A program made the translations under genes and the position numbers. A stretch of 64,000 nucleotides of DNA, from assembly GCA_015680685.1 (NCBI GenBank), contig MNCI01017705.1, positions 55,457 to 119,456 of the forward strand, in the 5' to 3' direction. This stretch comes from Gnetum montanum (taxonomy: Eukaryota; Streptophyta; Gnetopsida; Gnetales; Gnetaceae). Shown one piece after another: positions 23,482 to 34,894 of the stretch; the first letter of the stretch is position 1, and each line of letters opens with the position of its first letter. Under the pieces are notes generated by a model. The model did no database searches. It saw only the letters and a list, made by a program, of their open reading frames with translations, and was not told the origin of the DNA.

Positions 23482-25453
23482 AAAGTTGAATGCAATTTAA
23501 CATTCAATAGAGCTTAGAGAGATGGTTGCACAACCTAGGTTTAGAAAGAAAAAGTTTATGCTTTTTTATGCAAGCTATACTAATCTTTCTATTCAGAGCA
23601 ATGTCTTCTTGCTTGAAATACAAGCCATTTCTCTACCTATTGTAGTGACACAAAAGTGTAGAGTCTATCCTCTTTATTTAAGAATAGGTTACCATGTACC
23701 TTGAGGAACTCTTCCCAGTGTATAGTGGAAGCCTAACACTAGCATGATCAAGGATGTCTAGGATTTTAGCCTACACATGGAATCATCCTAATCTTCGAAA
23801 GAGTTAGCAGAACACAATGATTCTCCATCCTTAAAAAGTAGTTCATCCTCAGATCCACTTGTCTCAACTAGTCAAGCTCACATTCACTTTTTTTATATAC
23901 AAGAAATAATTATAACTCCTTTTGCAAAGTCATAGAACTAGGTCTATCACTTCTCGCAAGTCACAATAACAACTCACTATCATTTTGGGTACATAATTGT
24001 GCAATCAAACTTTTCATATGTTTGAGAGAATGTCAATCCTCTTATGTATATTTTATTGAAGATGTGTCTTGCTGATGCAACAAGAACTCTATCTTGTGAT
24101 CTAGTCCATAGTCCTTTGTATAGAAATTTCTAAGAGAAGAAATAATTCATTCCTTTATTGCTTCAATATTTGACAGTTTCCAAATGTTCAACTATTTTGT
24201 AATGACTCTACGGTTGAACTTCTTTGGCATAGAAACAAAAAAACACAAGATGAATCTTTGTTAAATAGGATAATAATGGGATTTTTTGGAAAAAAAGTAT
24301 ATTTTTTAATTTTAGTTTTAAACTACATGTGATTTCTAGGCTTTTGTCACCCATTAACATTACTTGTTAATCAAACGCTAGCATGTCCTTATGGATATAA
24401 ATACCTAGTAACCCTTTGATTAGAAATCATCCAATTACATTGCTAATATTTGGGAGATAGAACTAGATAAGGAGACCTTACTGAATAGGAGAAGAAGTTA
24501 TAACCCAAGCATGTGCAACCTTTCTAGATCTACATAAGTTTCCTATTCTTCTCTTAGCATTTTAATTTTAAATTATGTTAGATCTAATTATTGATTTTAT
24601 GATTTCACTTAAGGTTGGAGCCATTTTAGAAGAATTTAGCCACAAGAGGGTTTAATAGTAGTGCTTCATTTCAAGGAAATTTATTATTACTACTTTGCTT
24701 TTCGAATTCAAATTCTTTAAGGTTACAGACACATAAATGTATTTTGGCAATGGCTTTTTTCATTAATTTCTTCAAGATGTTTCTTAATAAATCCAAATTT
24801 TTATCTAAGTTTCTACATGTTAGATTTATTGTTGTATTAATTTTTATTTCATTTTGATAAATTCATATAGTTATTTAATTTGTTTTTATTTTGAAGACAT
24901 TAATCTTAATAAGTATATTCTAATATAATGTATTAGCTTAGTTTTTTTATTGACAACTAAGAGACAGAGAGAAGAAAATTCAACATGTAAAATTGATTTA
25001 AAACTTGATCTGAAAACTTTAAAATTTGGTAGAAACTTATTGGTAACACCTAAAACTCATATGTGATTTGGTGTTAGGTTGAGCGAATCAATTATGGTTG
25101 AACATTGAAATTTTGAAAATGCATATGTTTTCCTCACTACATTGAGTTTTGTTATATGGATTATGCTAATATAATTGTTGATAATTTTTTATGGTTTTTT
25201 TATGTTTATGTAGATAAACTTTTTCGATAAGTATGTTTAGTTAGTTGGAGCTAGCATAGAAGGAAAGGTTAATTGGTTTTAAGGGAATCTTGGAAATCTT
25301 GAAGTATTTTACTATCTATAGTACTGAAGCCATTATGTATGTGGCCCCTTTTCCATGCATGGAAGAGGAATGATTTGAGAAAGACTCAGAGTAACTTCTA
25401 TTTCATATAAGTTATGTGAATGGTTTCTTAGATGTTTTGGACATGTGCAAACT
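23482..25453. other. AT-rich spacer between elements B and C
   Basis: No convincing gene. The piece TTATGGATATAAATACCTAG near 24390 looks like a core promoter and could be part of an old LTR, but I cannot find its partner. Positions 25449-25453 (AAACT) are the likely left duplication of element C. Confidence 0.4.
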
Positions 25454-25961
25454 TGATGAGTGGCGAGGTACCCCTACACTCAACCATACGAATACGAGCG
25501 TTACACGCACGATCCGGTCGAACTCGGCAGATGGACTAGTTGTGACATCTAGACAATTAGCCTTAGGTCGTAGTTCGCTGTCTTCCCACCTGGACTAGTA
25601 TTAACTTTGTCACGTATGATTTAGTCCAGAGTGAGGTGTATGATGTGGTTTCTAATCTAATGCTACTCCTGAAGGTAATGGAAAGTAATATTCACTAATC
25701 TAGGAGAGANNNNNNNNNNNNNNNNNNNNNNNNNNNNNNNNNNNNNNNNNNNNNNNNNNNNNNNNNNNNNNNNNNNNNNNNNNNNNNNNNNNNNNNNNAA
25801 AACTAACTCTAAAACTAATGATCTATGATGATTTCTAACTCATCTATCTACCTCTTATTTATAGATAAGGAGATACGCCGCGATATCGCGTATGCGATAT
25901 CATCGGTTGGGTTGCGATATTGCGACCGTGATATCGCAGTCGCCCAAATGACGACTCATCA
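25454..25961 (-). repeat. 3' LTR of element C, interrupted by an assembly gap
   Basis: Both ends match the 5' LTR (32166-32985). The run of N at 25710-25798 is 89 long. The matching part of the partner LTR (about 32423-32837) is near 415 bp, so the gap size is wrong or the LTR is deleted. Confidence 0.85.
25710..25798. other. Assembly gap (89 N)
   Basis: Undetermined bases inside the 3' LTR of element C. Confidence 0.98.
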
Positions 25962-25980
25962 TACCCCCACGACTGAATGA
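25962..25980 (-). other. Polypurine tract (PPT2) of element C
   Basis: TCATTCAGTCGTGGGGGTA on the minus strand abuts the 3' LTR. Confidence 0.8.
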
Positions 25981-26029
25981 AAACTCATCCTTGAGTTACA
26001 GTGATTACACAGTGGATAGGTATGGGATT

Positions 26030-28922
26030 ATTGGATGGTGAAAATGGGATTATGCCGTAGTGTGGAATGAAAACAAAACAAAGCAAAGACACAACACAAA
26101 GAATGTGCTACAACTACAACTAGAAAAATTTTGGAACTCATGTAGTTCTTGGTGGCGGTGGCTCTTCCATTGGTGCTTTCCCTTTGTCTTGTGCTCCAGG
26201 CTTTGAGACTTGATGGTGTTGAAGTATGACCTGGAGCCTCTCCTCTTCGGTCTGAGGGTCTTATGCCGTCCATGCTAATGTTCCGATGTTTGACAGAGTC
26301 AGCACTTCCCATAGATAGGGTAGTTGCAAAAACATTTGATTGGCCTTGACATACTAAGCCACAAACACCCGTTGTTCCTCCTCATAGGCTCTGGCTTTAT
26401 CCTTGTACTCTTAAAAATCTACTAGCTATCGAGCCAAATAAGTTGCGACACACTTTTGGCCTTGGTAGCTTGCCTTTACCACCTCAAGTTTAGAATTTGC
26501 GACCTCCAGTTTTTTCAACAACTTCTTACGTTCTACAAATTCTACTTCGTATTTAACATAGGTGGTTACTATCTGCTAATCGAGCTCTGTCCTCAGGTGC
26601 CCTGCTATTAACATGGAAAGTTTGGCATAGTGTAGGTTTCAAACTCCATGTATTCTGTCAGATCCTGAATCTGCAGGTCCCGATTCTTAACTTTCGCTCG
26701 GTGGGAAAAGGTATATGTGTCTAGTATGGCCTGCTAGTCAATGTGTTGAGCACTAATAGCATTGATGTGGGCCTTGGCCATATGGATCTCCTTCTCAAGG
26801 ATCTGTTTGTACATACCCACCTAATCTCAAAAGTGCTCCTTCAGCTTCTCATGTCGTTTAGCCTCATTCTGTCATGCGCTTATTTCAATGGTTGTCTTTT
26901 GACGAATTGCACATACCTCCTCCATTGAGAGGATTCTATTCTCCCTGGCTAAATGACTTATGTCTTGGTTGACCCGAATGAACTATTCTCATAATTGATG
27001 AAATTTTTTCTCAAGAACATTCTTTTACTTTTCCATGGTGGTCAATCGAAGGTTGTTAGCAACAAGTTGTTTATTCTCCTCCTGTAAGGTGTTGAGTGCC
27101 TTAAGATGTGCATGAGTTTGTGCCTGTGCTGCAAAGGCATCCTAAATAGCCTTCTCTTTTTCATCAGCCACCCTTTTATTCTCCATGATTAGCTTGGTCA
27201 GTTTCTCAGTTCTAAAATTATCTAGCTGGTCTGTGGGAACAAATTACAGAGCGTCCCGCTGTGCTACTTGTAGAGCCATGAGCTGCTCTTGTAATTTCTA
27301 CACTTTAGTTTTAGCATGCTCGGCCCTCACTTTTGTTAAGACCAACTTCCCCTTTGTGGAAATGAGGTCTGATTGAGTTGCAAAAACATCCTAAGGGATG
27401 TCAAATAGGGACTTCATTACTTGCCCTATTTGGAGCAATCGATCAAGCACATCCTCATGTTCTGCAGGAGTCATTGAGGTTTTGGCTAAGGTTTGAGCAT
27501 CCCGTGCTCTTGTGAGATCTGCCGGTGGTACAACAGGTACATAAAATGATTCCTTGATGTGGTTCGTGACTACTTCTGCAACTCCTGTGTCATTCTGATG
27601 TTGCATGACCACCATAGTGGCCCCTTCACCAGTTTCTAACTGCACCTGAAAAGATGCTACATTTCCTAAGATCTATTGTGACCATCTACTTTCCCTTACT
27701 CCTATGTGAATAGACACTTCTCCCCTTGTGCGATCCAAAGAAACTATAGGCTAAATGGCATCATCAATGATGCAAAAGAGGTTTGCATCATCATGACTCC
27801 CCCAACTGACCGTCTCAGCGATGGCCCTGAGATGGCTCATCGATAGTCTGTAGTCTTGCGGTGGCTGCTGATCCTGACATGTGTTGGGCCCTGCTTCCTA
27901 TTGTTGGCTGGGACCAATGCTTGGAGGTTGACTAGGTCCTACAAGTTGAGTTGTAGTTAGTTCAGCCATCTGTTCTTCTTCTTCTTCAGGTCCCAGCATC
28001 TCGCTAATGATTTTCCTTAGAGCTAGCGACTTTAACAATTTAGCATACGAAGCAGTCTAGGCTTTTTGAAGGACATCATTGGTGTACCCCCGGATACCAG
28101 CACGTCGGTAAAGCTTTCTGATAAGACAAGGGAAAGGCAGTTCCATTTTCCCTGTCTTCCATGCTCGAACTACCTTAGGATCTCCGTTAAATATAGATGG
28201 GGCAAGTTAGTGTTAACCTTTTCCATCAGCATTGCACATCCTCTAACTGCATACGTTGATATTCTTTTTAAGCCCTTCATGGGAAAGAGGTGATATGTTC
28301 CAATTTTGAAGTAAATCCTCTCTTCCGTCGTCAACTCACCAAATGTTTTATCTCTTCCATAAGCCCCTTTCAACCAATCCCATCGCACATCGAGGTTTGA
28401 ATAGGTGGACAACTGAGCAAATTTGGGCCCTGTATTCAAAAGGTTTAATACTTCTAAAATGGCCTACATGGAGAAATCAACTGTCACACCTCAAATGTTG
28501 ATGATGGTGCCTTGCTCTCTATTATGCTAGAATTGGTACGTCTCCCCTAGGTACCAGGCACCACTTTCAGAGAGGGTAGGCCATAAGGGAGACCCTTTGA
28601 GGTGGTCCCTAACAGCCTTAGGAGCGAACTCTGCAAAAGATTCAAAGTTTAACTCCACAATCACCACAACGAATGTGAACTTTTCGTGGATAGCCTGAAC
28701 ACAATCTTGGGGCAACATGAGATGTTGTCACTATTTAGGCGCTGCAGCAGCTCCTCCTTCTGCCTGCCTGGACTGTACGATAGGAGGATCCTCTTGATGA
28801 ATACTAAATGATTGCTCCTCCTGTTCTGTATGTTGTCTAGTAGGATCTTGTCTTCCACCTCTCCAAGATCGCTTGCTTCCACCTTGAGTAGGACCTTCCT
28901 GTTATCCACGTTTTGGAGCCAT
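26030..28922 (-). pseudogene. Accessory ORF2 of element C: conserved N-terminal domain plus long coiled coil
   Basis: The ATG at 28920-28922 (MAPKRG) starts a frame of up to about 960 codons. The N-terminal half contains FGELTTEERIYFKIGTYHLF (near 28340) and, after one frameshift near 28140, LPFPCLIRKLYRRAGIRGY. By eye this resembles the 'putative plant transposon protein' domain found in some Athila/Tat elements, which has similar FPSLI..LC.RAGV text; I cannot run a profile to confirm. The C-terminal half (27400-26550) is rich in Glu/Lys/Gln heptads (TLQEENKQLVANNLRL, HLARENRILSMEEV) and should form a coiled coil. A homologue is in element D (LLFPYLIKKLCNRGGIAWY at 38820-38700). Many stops are TAG, TAA or TGA where Gln or Trp is expected. 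The role is unknown. The C-terminal end is uncertain. Confidence 0.7.
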
Positions 28923-29211
28923 CTGCAATCACATGGGGCCAAGCGTTAGTAAGGTTGTTTTTAAAATTAAGTTATACCTTACTTCTTTCCTTAATTAATT
29001 TATTTTTTTATCTTCATGTGATCTTGCCTGAAAGATTGTAATAATGAGTCCATTTTACTTAGGTGGTTTTTTCAATTTTAGATTCCCAGTATACCTAGGG
29101 ATTAAATAGTTTTTGGGCACAATTATTCTAAGTGTTATAGCTAATTATCCTAGACGATGTTCTTTGGGCAATGATAAATTCCAAAAAACTTAGAAGCTTT
29201 TCGGCAGATGT

Positions 29212-29232
29212 CCCTCCCCCACGACTAAGCTG
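29212..29232 (-). other. Third PPT-like motif in element C
   Basis: CTTAGTCGTGGGGGAGGG on the minus strand lies between the internal promoter module and ORF2. No LTR follows it. Confidence 0.5.
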
Positions 29233-29394
29233 AACACTTCGGATTCAAGTAGGTTCAGACGAAATTAAAATCAGAGTACCAGCAAGCGAGATATAGATAT
29301 GAAAGCAAAGGTGTCACACTCGCAAGTCATAGAGAAAAATTTGAAAAACTCCCCCGTGTGATGTGTGCAAAATGAGGCTAAGTGTTGCGGGGGG

Positions 29395-29450
29395 TCACCT
29401 ATTTATAGGGTTGGAGCCATGATATCGTGTATGCGATATCACAGCCTTTC
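29395..29450 (-). promoter_or_regulatory. Internal promoter-like module upstream of ORF2 in element C
   Basis: On the minus strand two GATATC motifs (GATATCGCATACACGATATC, 29421-29440) are followed about 20 bp later by CTATAAATAG (TATA at 29401-29408). The same layout with the same GATATC palindrome is the core promoter of this element's LTR. ORF2 begins about 480 bp downstream. Confidence 0.6.
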
Positions 29451-30822
29451 GATGTTTTAGGCCCAAGGGAAAAATTGAATTTTTAGGGTTTTTTGGAAAA
29501 TAAAATATGAAAGCAAGGACATGTGGCACATGTTAAAGGTTGCTAGGGTAATTCCATTAATTCAAAAGGCACAATTAATTATGATGGTGTGGATTTTATA
29601 AATAAAACCTTGGATGGGTGAAAATGGTTATGTAATGGTACATAGGAATGTTGAAATTCAAAGGGATAATAGTAGGGAAAGAACATTATGAAAAATTATG
29701 CTAAGGGTAAGAAATGGTGTGTGTGAGCTATGTCATAAGTGAAGATCACAAAAAATTACATAAGTGGATCCTCCCAAAAGCAAGTTTCAACCTATAATGC
29801 CCTTGTGTAACCATAGTTAAAGTGTCTATGGGCACTAAAAGGGTTAAATGTAATCCGCACTAACTCCACAAAAAACACACAAGTAAATATCACCAAGATG
29901 AGGTAAGAATTCTATGATACACATGACATGAGCAAAAATTACACGAACAGTGAGATGAGATGAACTAGAGAAAGGGATTGTAGAGATTGGGACATGAGGT
30001 AACTGACCCAAGGCACAACGAATCCTGCGTGAAAAGCATGATTAATGTGTCATTAACTCATCATTCCAAGATCATGACCAAGTCCATCCTTCTAATCAAT
30101 GACATCTCATTGCTTCATCCCATGATGAACAACTATGAGAGTACCATAACAACAAGGCGTATGATCACTTGGCTTTTTGTTTAAGGGAGGAGTGATTTTT
30201 GTTTTGTGGCAGTTTTCTTTTCATTTTCTTTTCTCTCTCTTTTTTTTTTGAATACTGAATCCAGAGAAGTTGCCAACCTTCAGGCATGGGTGCATGTCTT
30301 TCCAGTGGGAACCCCTAGAACAGCATTGGATTTTTGAGTGCCCCTCTAATTACTCTTACTCCCATTTTCATTAGTTCTACAAGGATCTTAGTACGACCAC
30401 ATTACATGATAACACCCACAGTCATCACCAAAGAGAATCCACAAGTCCCCTTGATGTCACACTCTAATCATTCCCTCTTGGTCCATCCTTCTTCATTCTA
30501 GGTACAATGAACACAAAATTAATTTTAAGTTTTAAAAATGTCAAGAATATCATTGTACCCTCGAACAGAACCTCTTATTTATAGAATGGATGAGTGGGTG
30601 TAATGGGCTCACTGTCCAAATAATTGATCACTCGCGACTTGACAACATAGAACACACATCAACCAACGATCCACATGAGTGTTTTATTCATAGACGAGAT
30701 TACTTATAAAAAACGTAAAAGGACAAAAACACAAAAAGATAAAAAGATAAAACAAGAAATTTGAAAAATTGAAAAACTGAAAAACAAAAAGTTGTAAAAT
30801 CAAAGAAAATAAAAAATGGTTA
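29451..30822 (-). other. Non-coding region between Gag and ORF2 in element C
   Basis: No credible gene. It has a degraded GTAAAACAAAAA-type minisatellite at about 30706-30818. The conserved block lies at 29760-29835 (AAGTGGATCCTCCCAAAAGC, plus strand). Confidence 0.6.
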
Positions 30823-32001
30823 TTAATCCCTCTTGTTATTAGAATGGGGGATATCCCCCATAACTAAACAGTTGAGGATGACAAGGATTAATAAATACAG
30901 GCATATGTTGCATTCATATCTATGATTGGCAGTTGAGCTCTTATTTTCCTTACCCCTTCTTTTCGATTGTCTAATGTTTTGTCCTACTTCTTGGGTTGTC
31001 AAAACTCTATCTCCAATAATGTTGATAAATTCTCCATGCTTTTGATACGTCCATTCCAACATCTTATTGATTTTTGCATCAACCTCTTCTAATGTTTGTT
31101 GTGTTGGCAAAGATGATGTTTCCACCTTGAGATTGGTTGATTTCTCCTTTTTATGATCATGGACCTTTGTTAAGTTGAGATTTTGGTCCTGTTGATGTTT
31201 TTCAACACTCTCCCATCTAGCCATTTCTCCTTCTTCTTTTGCTACCCACTTAACAAGCTCTTGGATTTGATGGGTTTGTAGTTCGTATAGTTGACCTTGG
31301 GCATACATTCCTAGGGTTTCTCTTATTGCATCACGAAGCCCGTCAATGATATGGTACATTAGCCTTTCCTCGGAGAACCCATGGATTGGATAGTTGTTTA
31401 ACAGTGCATAATATCTTTCTAAGGCCATGTCCAAGGGTTCATGTTGTGCTTGTTTCCATCCTTGGATTTATTTCCTCAAGGCTAACACTCTTGTGTAGGT
31501 TTGATATTTTTCATTAAAGACTTCTACCATTGTTGACCAATGTCGTATTGAATTTGGTTTTAACGATCTATACCATACTTTTGCTTGGTCAACGAGTGTC
31601 ATAGGAAAGAGCTTGAGTGTTTTCCAACCATTATCAATGTTGTTCCATGTATAGGCATCATAGAAGGCTTGTAAATGTTGATGTGGATCTAAGTCATAGC
31701 CTCCTAAAAATTTAGTAAAGTTATTTAAATCGAGCCTGGGTAGATGACTCTCTTTATGATGCCTACGTGAGATTCGAATAGCCTCTTGTATTTGCGTTAG
31801 GCTTGTAGTGGCTAGTAGGGGTTCATCGTCATCAAGTAAGTTATGATTTCATGTGTTGGGATGACATTGCTTTCATTCATGTTTATAAGAAACCCCCACT
31901 TTAGGTTGTGTACTCCAATCTTCATCGCCATATAGTTCGTTGGTTCTCCAATGAACTTCCTCACTAGGTGTGGCATTGCTATAGTCTTGTAGGAGAGCCA
32001 T
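30823..32001 (-). pseudogene. Gag protein of element C (393-codon frame, few stops)
   Basis: The ATG at 31999-32001 (MALLQDYSNATPSEEVHWRT) starts a frame that reaches 30823 without a frameshift. I count three stops, two TGA near 31860-31885 and one TAA near 31468. The last interrupts RK*IQGWK, where element A has RKQIQGWK. The Gag domain reads KVWYRSLKPNSIRHWSTM, then PLDMALERYYALLNN and LYELQTHQIQELVKW. The tail is short, without the Pro/Gln-rich part of B, the zinc knuckle of A or any protease. Among the Gags of this window it is the least damaged. Confidence 0.85.
30851..30870 (-). other. Internal PPT-like motif (PPT1) of element C
   Basis: GTTTAGTTATGGGGGATAT on the minus strand lies within the last Gag codons, as in B. 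Confidence 0.6.
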
Positions 32002-32147
32002 GGTTGTGAAGTTGTGTGTGAATTTATGTGTGACTTTTTATAATTATATATATATATATATATTATTTATTTCTTTTTAAAAGATATATCATTAAGTCCT
32101 TTACAGCAACCTTGCATGATATAACTAATCTAAATAACTAGCATCGT

Positions 32148-32165
32148 CCCCAACAACGGTGCCAA
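32148..32165 (-). other. Primer binding site of element C (tRNA-Asp type)
   Basis: TTGGCACCGTTGTTGGGG on the minus strand has three transitions from the tRNA-Asp complement. Confidence 0.8.
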
Positions 32166-32985
32166 TGATGAGTGGCGAGGTACCCCTACACTCAACCATA
32201 CGAATACGAGCATTACACGTGTGATTGGGTCGAACTCCGCAGGCAGACTAGTTGTGACATCTAGACAGTTAGCCTTAGGTCGCAGTTCACTGTCTTCCCA
32301 CCTGAACTAGTATTAACTTTATCATGTATGGTTTAGTCTAGAGTGAGGTGTATGATGTGGTTTCTAATATAACACTACCCCTGAAGGCAATGGAAAGGAA
32401 TATTCACTAATCTAGGGGAGAGAGTATGAGAGAATCTAATCTACCCTAAGTGCGATGAGCATTCATTCCTTGATTATCCGTACACATCTTGGACTTTGTG
32501 CACAACTACTACTGGGATTACCAAATGCAGATCCTACACTACTGGGTTACCAAGTAGTCACACTTAAATGCTCGTAATCAAGTCATACTCATTCCACATT
32601 TTAACATGAGTTTAAGGGTGAGAGAGATTAACTAGGAAAGCAATAAATAACAATTAATTAAATAATTAATCCAAGTGAATGTTGCAATGATGAAGTAATC
32701 TCGATCTTTATTGCTGATCATGTGCATGTCCAAGTACATCACACTCGAACAAAGGATGTCGTACAATTACATTTACCACACTGCAGACATACACAAAGAG
32801 GAAATGGGTTGAGAGAGAGAAAATGAAAACTGAAATTAAAACTAACTCTAAAACTAATGATCTATAATTATTTCTAACTCATCTGTCTACCTCTTATTTA
32901 TAGATGAAGGGACAGGCCACGATATCACGTACGCGCTGTGATATCGTGTACGCGATATCATGGTCGCCCAAATGACGACTCATCA
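32166..32985 (-). repeat. 5' LTR of element C
   Basis: This 820-bp LTR has GATATC palindromes at about 32918-32962, a TATAAATA box at 32895-32902 and AATAAA at 32707-32712. The ends are TGATG/CATCA. Confidence 0.9.
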
Positions 32986-33005
32986 AAAGTGTTAAGAAAT
33001 GAAAG

Positions 33006-33489
33006 TGTTAGGAAAAAAAACAAGATTAGGAAAAACAAAAATTCGCAGAACACATAGAATTTATGTGGAAACCCCAAATTGGGATGAAAACCATGGGTAG
33101 AAGCAGAGAGTTAATTCATTAGATCTAAGATTGAGAATGTTCTATAGGGGAGTGATCCCCCAAAAAGGGTCATTCCATGAAGGGTGATCCCATGAAGGGT
33201 AATCCCACAAAGGGGAGTGCAAACGGTGTCTACATAAAAAGGATAGAAAAAAATGTCCCCTCAACTTGTGATCTTTCAACTTTTGTAATTGTTGACCATT
33301 CAACTTCTGTAATAGTCGATCCTTCAACTTCTGTAATGGTCAACCTTTCAACTTCTGTAACAGCTAACCCTTCAACTTTTGTAATGGTTGACCCTTCAAC
33401 TTCTGTAATGGCTAACCCTTCAACTTCTACTACAATGTAATAGCAAAAAACTAGAAATATAATTCAAGTCACCACACCATACTCTAACA
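33006..33489 (-). repeat. Copia-type LTR (3' LTR of a minus-strand remnant)
   Basis: It has perfect TGTTAG/CTAACA ends. On the minus strand CAAGGTGGAGAT directly precedes the LTR start; this is the classic polypurine tract of plant Copia elements. Inside, a 24-bp unit (CTTCAACTTCTGTAATGGTC) is repeated about seven times (33265-33435). The 'TATGTGGAAACCCCAAATTG' region near 33071 is also typical of Copia LTRs. Confidence 0.75.
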
Positions 33490-33490
33490 A

Positions 33491-34310
33491 TCTCCACCTT
33501 GACATGAATTCCCTTACAAGGAATAGATCTTCAATCTTCGAAAAAAGGTCTCTCTATCTCCACTGCCGTAGGCTCTTCACGTCAAAACTCCATCATCATT
33601 CTGCAACACAGTGGTCACCTTAATGTTCTTGGAATCACTAACTTGGCTGTCACATTACAGTTGATCACAACCAACATTAAGCCATTCTAGAACTTGCTGC
33701 AAAGTCCTAAGAGACTCCTCTAACTGAAAAACTTTCTCTTCTTGCTGCCAAAGTAATTTCTCCACCTTGATGTGAATTCCCTTATAAGGAACTGATCTCC
33801 AATCTTCGACAAAAGGTATCCTTTGTCTCTGCCACCACTAGCTCTTTGCATCGAAACTCCATTGTCATTCTACAACACAACAACCACCTTGATGTCCTCG
33901 AAATTGCTAACTTGGTTGTCACATTATGGTTGATCATAGCCAACATCAAGCTATTCAAAAATCTACCACAAAGTTCTAATGAACTCATCCAAATGGGAAA
34001 CTTTCTCCTCCTTCTGCTAAAGTAATCTCTCCACCTTGATGCAAATTCCCTTACAATGAATAAATCTCTAATCTTCGACAAAAGGTCTCATCTATTTCCA
34101 CTATCGCCAGCTTTCCTCGTCAAAACTCCATCACCGTTCTGCAACGTAATGGCCACCTTGATGTCCTTAGAATTGCTAACTTGGTTATCACATTGTGGTT
34201 GATCATAGCCAACATCAAGTTGTTCCAGAACCTACCACAAAGTCCTAATGGACTCCTCCAAATAGAAAACTTGCTCTTCTTACTACCAAAGTAATTTCTC
34301 CACCTCAAAC
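33491..34310 (-). repeat. Three tandem 268-270 bp repeats next to the Copia LTR
   Basis: TCTCCACCTTGA-type starts occur at 33491, 33759 and 34029, and a fourth partial start lies at 34297. Each unit includes the PPT-like CAAGGTGGAGA (minus strand) and a part coding ..LEESLRTL.QVLE.. in one frame. The units differ by scattered substitutions. Confidence 0.8.
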
Positions 34311-34429
34311 TTTGCATCATCCAAAACCATCTACATAAGCACAACCTGCATCTTGACCTACCATACTAAAAATCTAGTGTTGCATTCCAAAAGTGAAATA
34401 TCATATTTCATAGTTACCAAGGAAACTCA

Positions 34430-34890
34430 CTGGGGCTAGTCCCCATACATCTATATGTACTAGTTCCAACTTCTCAATCTTTGATGTTCTTCCAAATTTT
34501 GAGAAACTGACTCTTTTCTACTTTTAATAAACACATCCTTCACATAAACCAACATCAACAGACTTCAAGTCCAATAATCTCCCGTATGAGGCCAAAAAAC
34601 TCATTCTATTTTCACTCATGTGATCCAACCTTCAATGCGACAATGTTGACATTGAATCTGAATCAACCACTGACACTATGCATTTTATTTTTGAAGTGGT
34701 ATACAATTTTCCCACCTTATTTCCTTGAGAAAAAATTAGATTTCCTTTAATTATTTTTTAGGATCCACCTCCAAATACTGTATTGTATCCTTCAACATCT
34801 ATCTGACCCATAGAAATAAGATTTTTCTTTAATCTTGGAACATGTCAAAATTAAGAATCCAAGACTCAATACCACTGTCCACACAACAAA
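34430..34890 (-). pseudogene. Copia pol fragment: end of protease, GAG-pre-integrase domain, start of integrase
   Basis: On the minus strand the text reads VPRLKKNLISMGQ (usual Copia VPGLKKNLISVGQ), then LDHMSENRMSFLA (GAG-pre-integrase), then CEGCVY, and KLELVHIDVWGLAPV (start of integrase). Downstream the frame jumps to unrelated text, so most of integrase and all RT are deleted. This fixes the strand of the remnant. Confidence 0.75.
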
Positions 34891-34894
34891 CTAG

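Larger units (their letters stand above)
25454..32985 (-). mobile_element. Element C: TGATG-family LTR retrotransposon with Gag and accessory ORF2
   Basis: The ends are TGATGAG at 25454 and CATCA at 32985. The flanks AAACT (25449-25453) and AAAGT (32986-32990) differ by one base. On the minus strand the order is 5' LTR, PBS, short Gag, PPT1, non-coding region, internal promoter-like module, PPT-like motif, large ORF2, PPT2 and 3' LTR. There is no protease, RT or integrase. An assembly gap interrupts the 3' LTR. Confidence 0.85.

Noticed and set aside
26390-27400. Coiled-coil part of ORF2 as an independent host gene
   Set aside because: It follows the ORF2 N-terminal domain on the same strand within element C, and element D has the same order, so it belongs to the element.
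33177-33440. Thr/Ser-rich repeat protein (TSVMVNPS units)
   Set aside because: The frame is a reading of the 24-bp minisatellite in a Copia LTR; the second LTR has the same array with different breaks.
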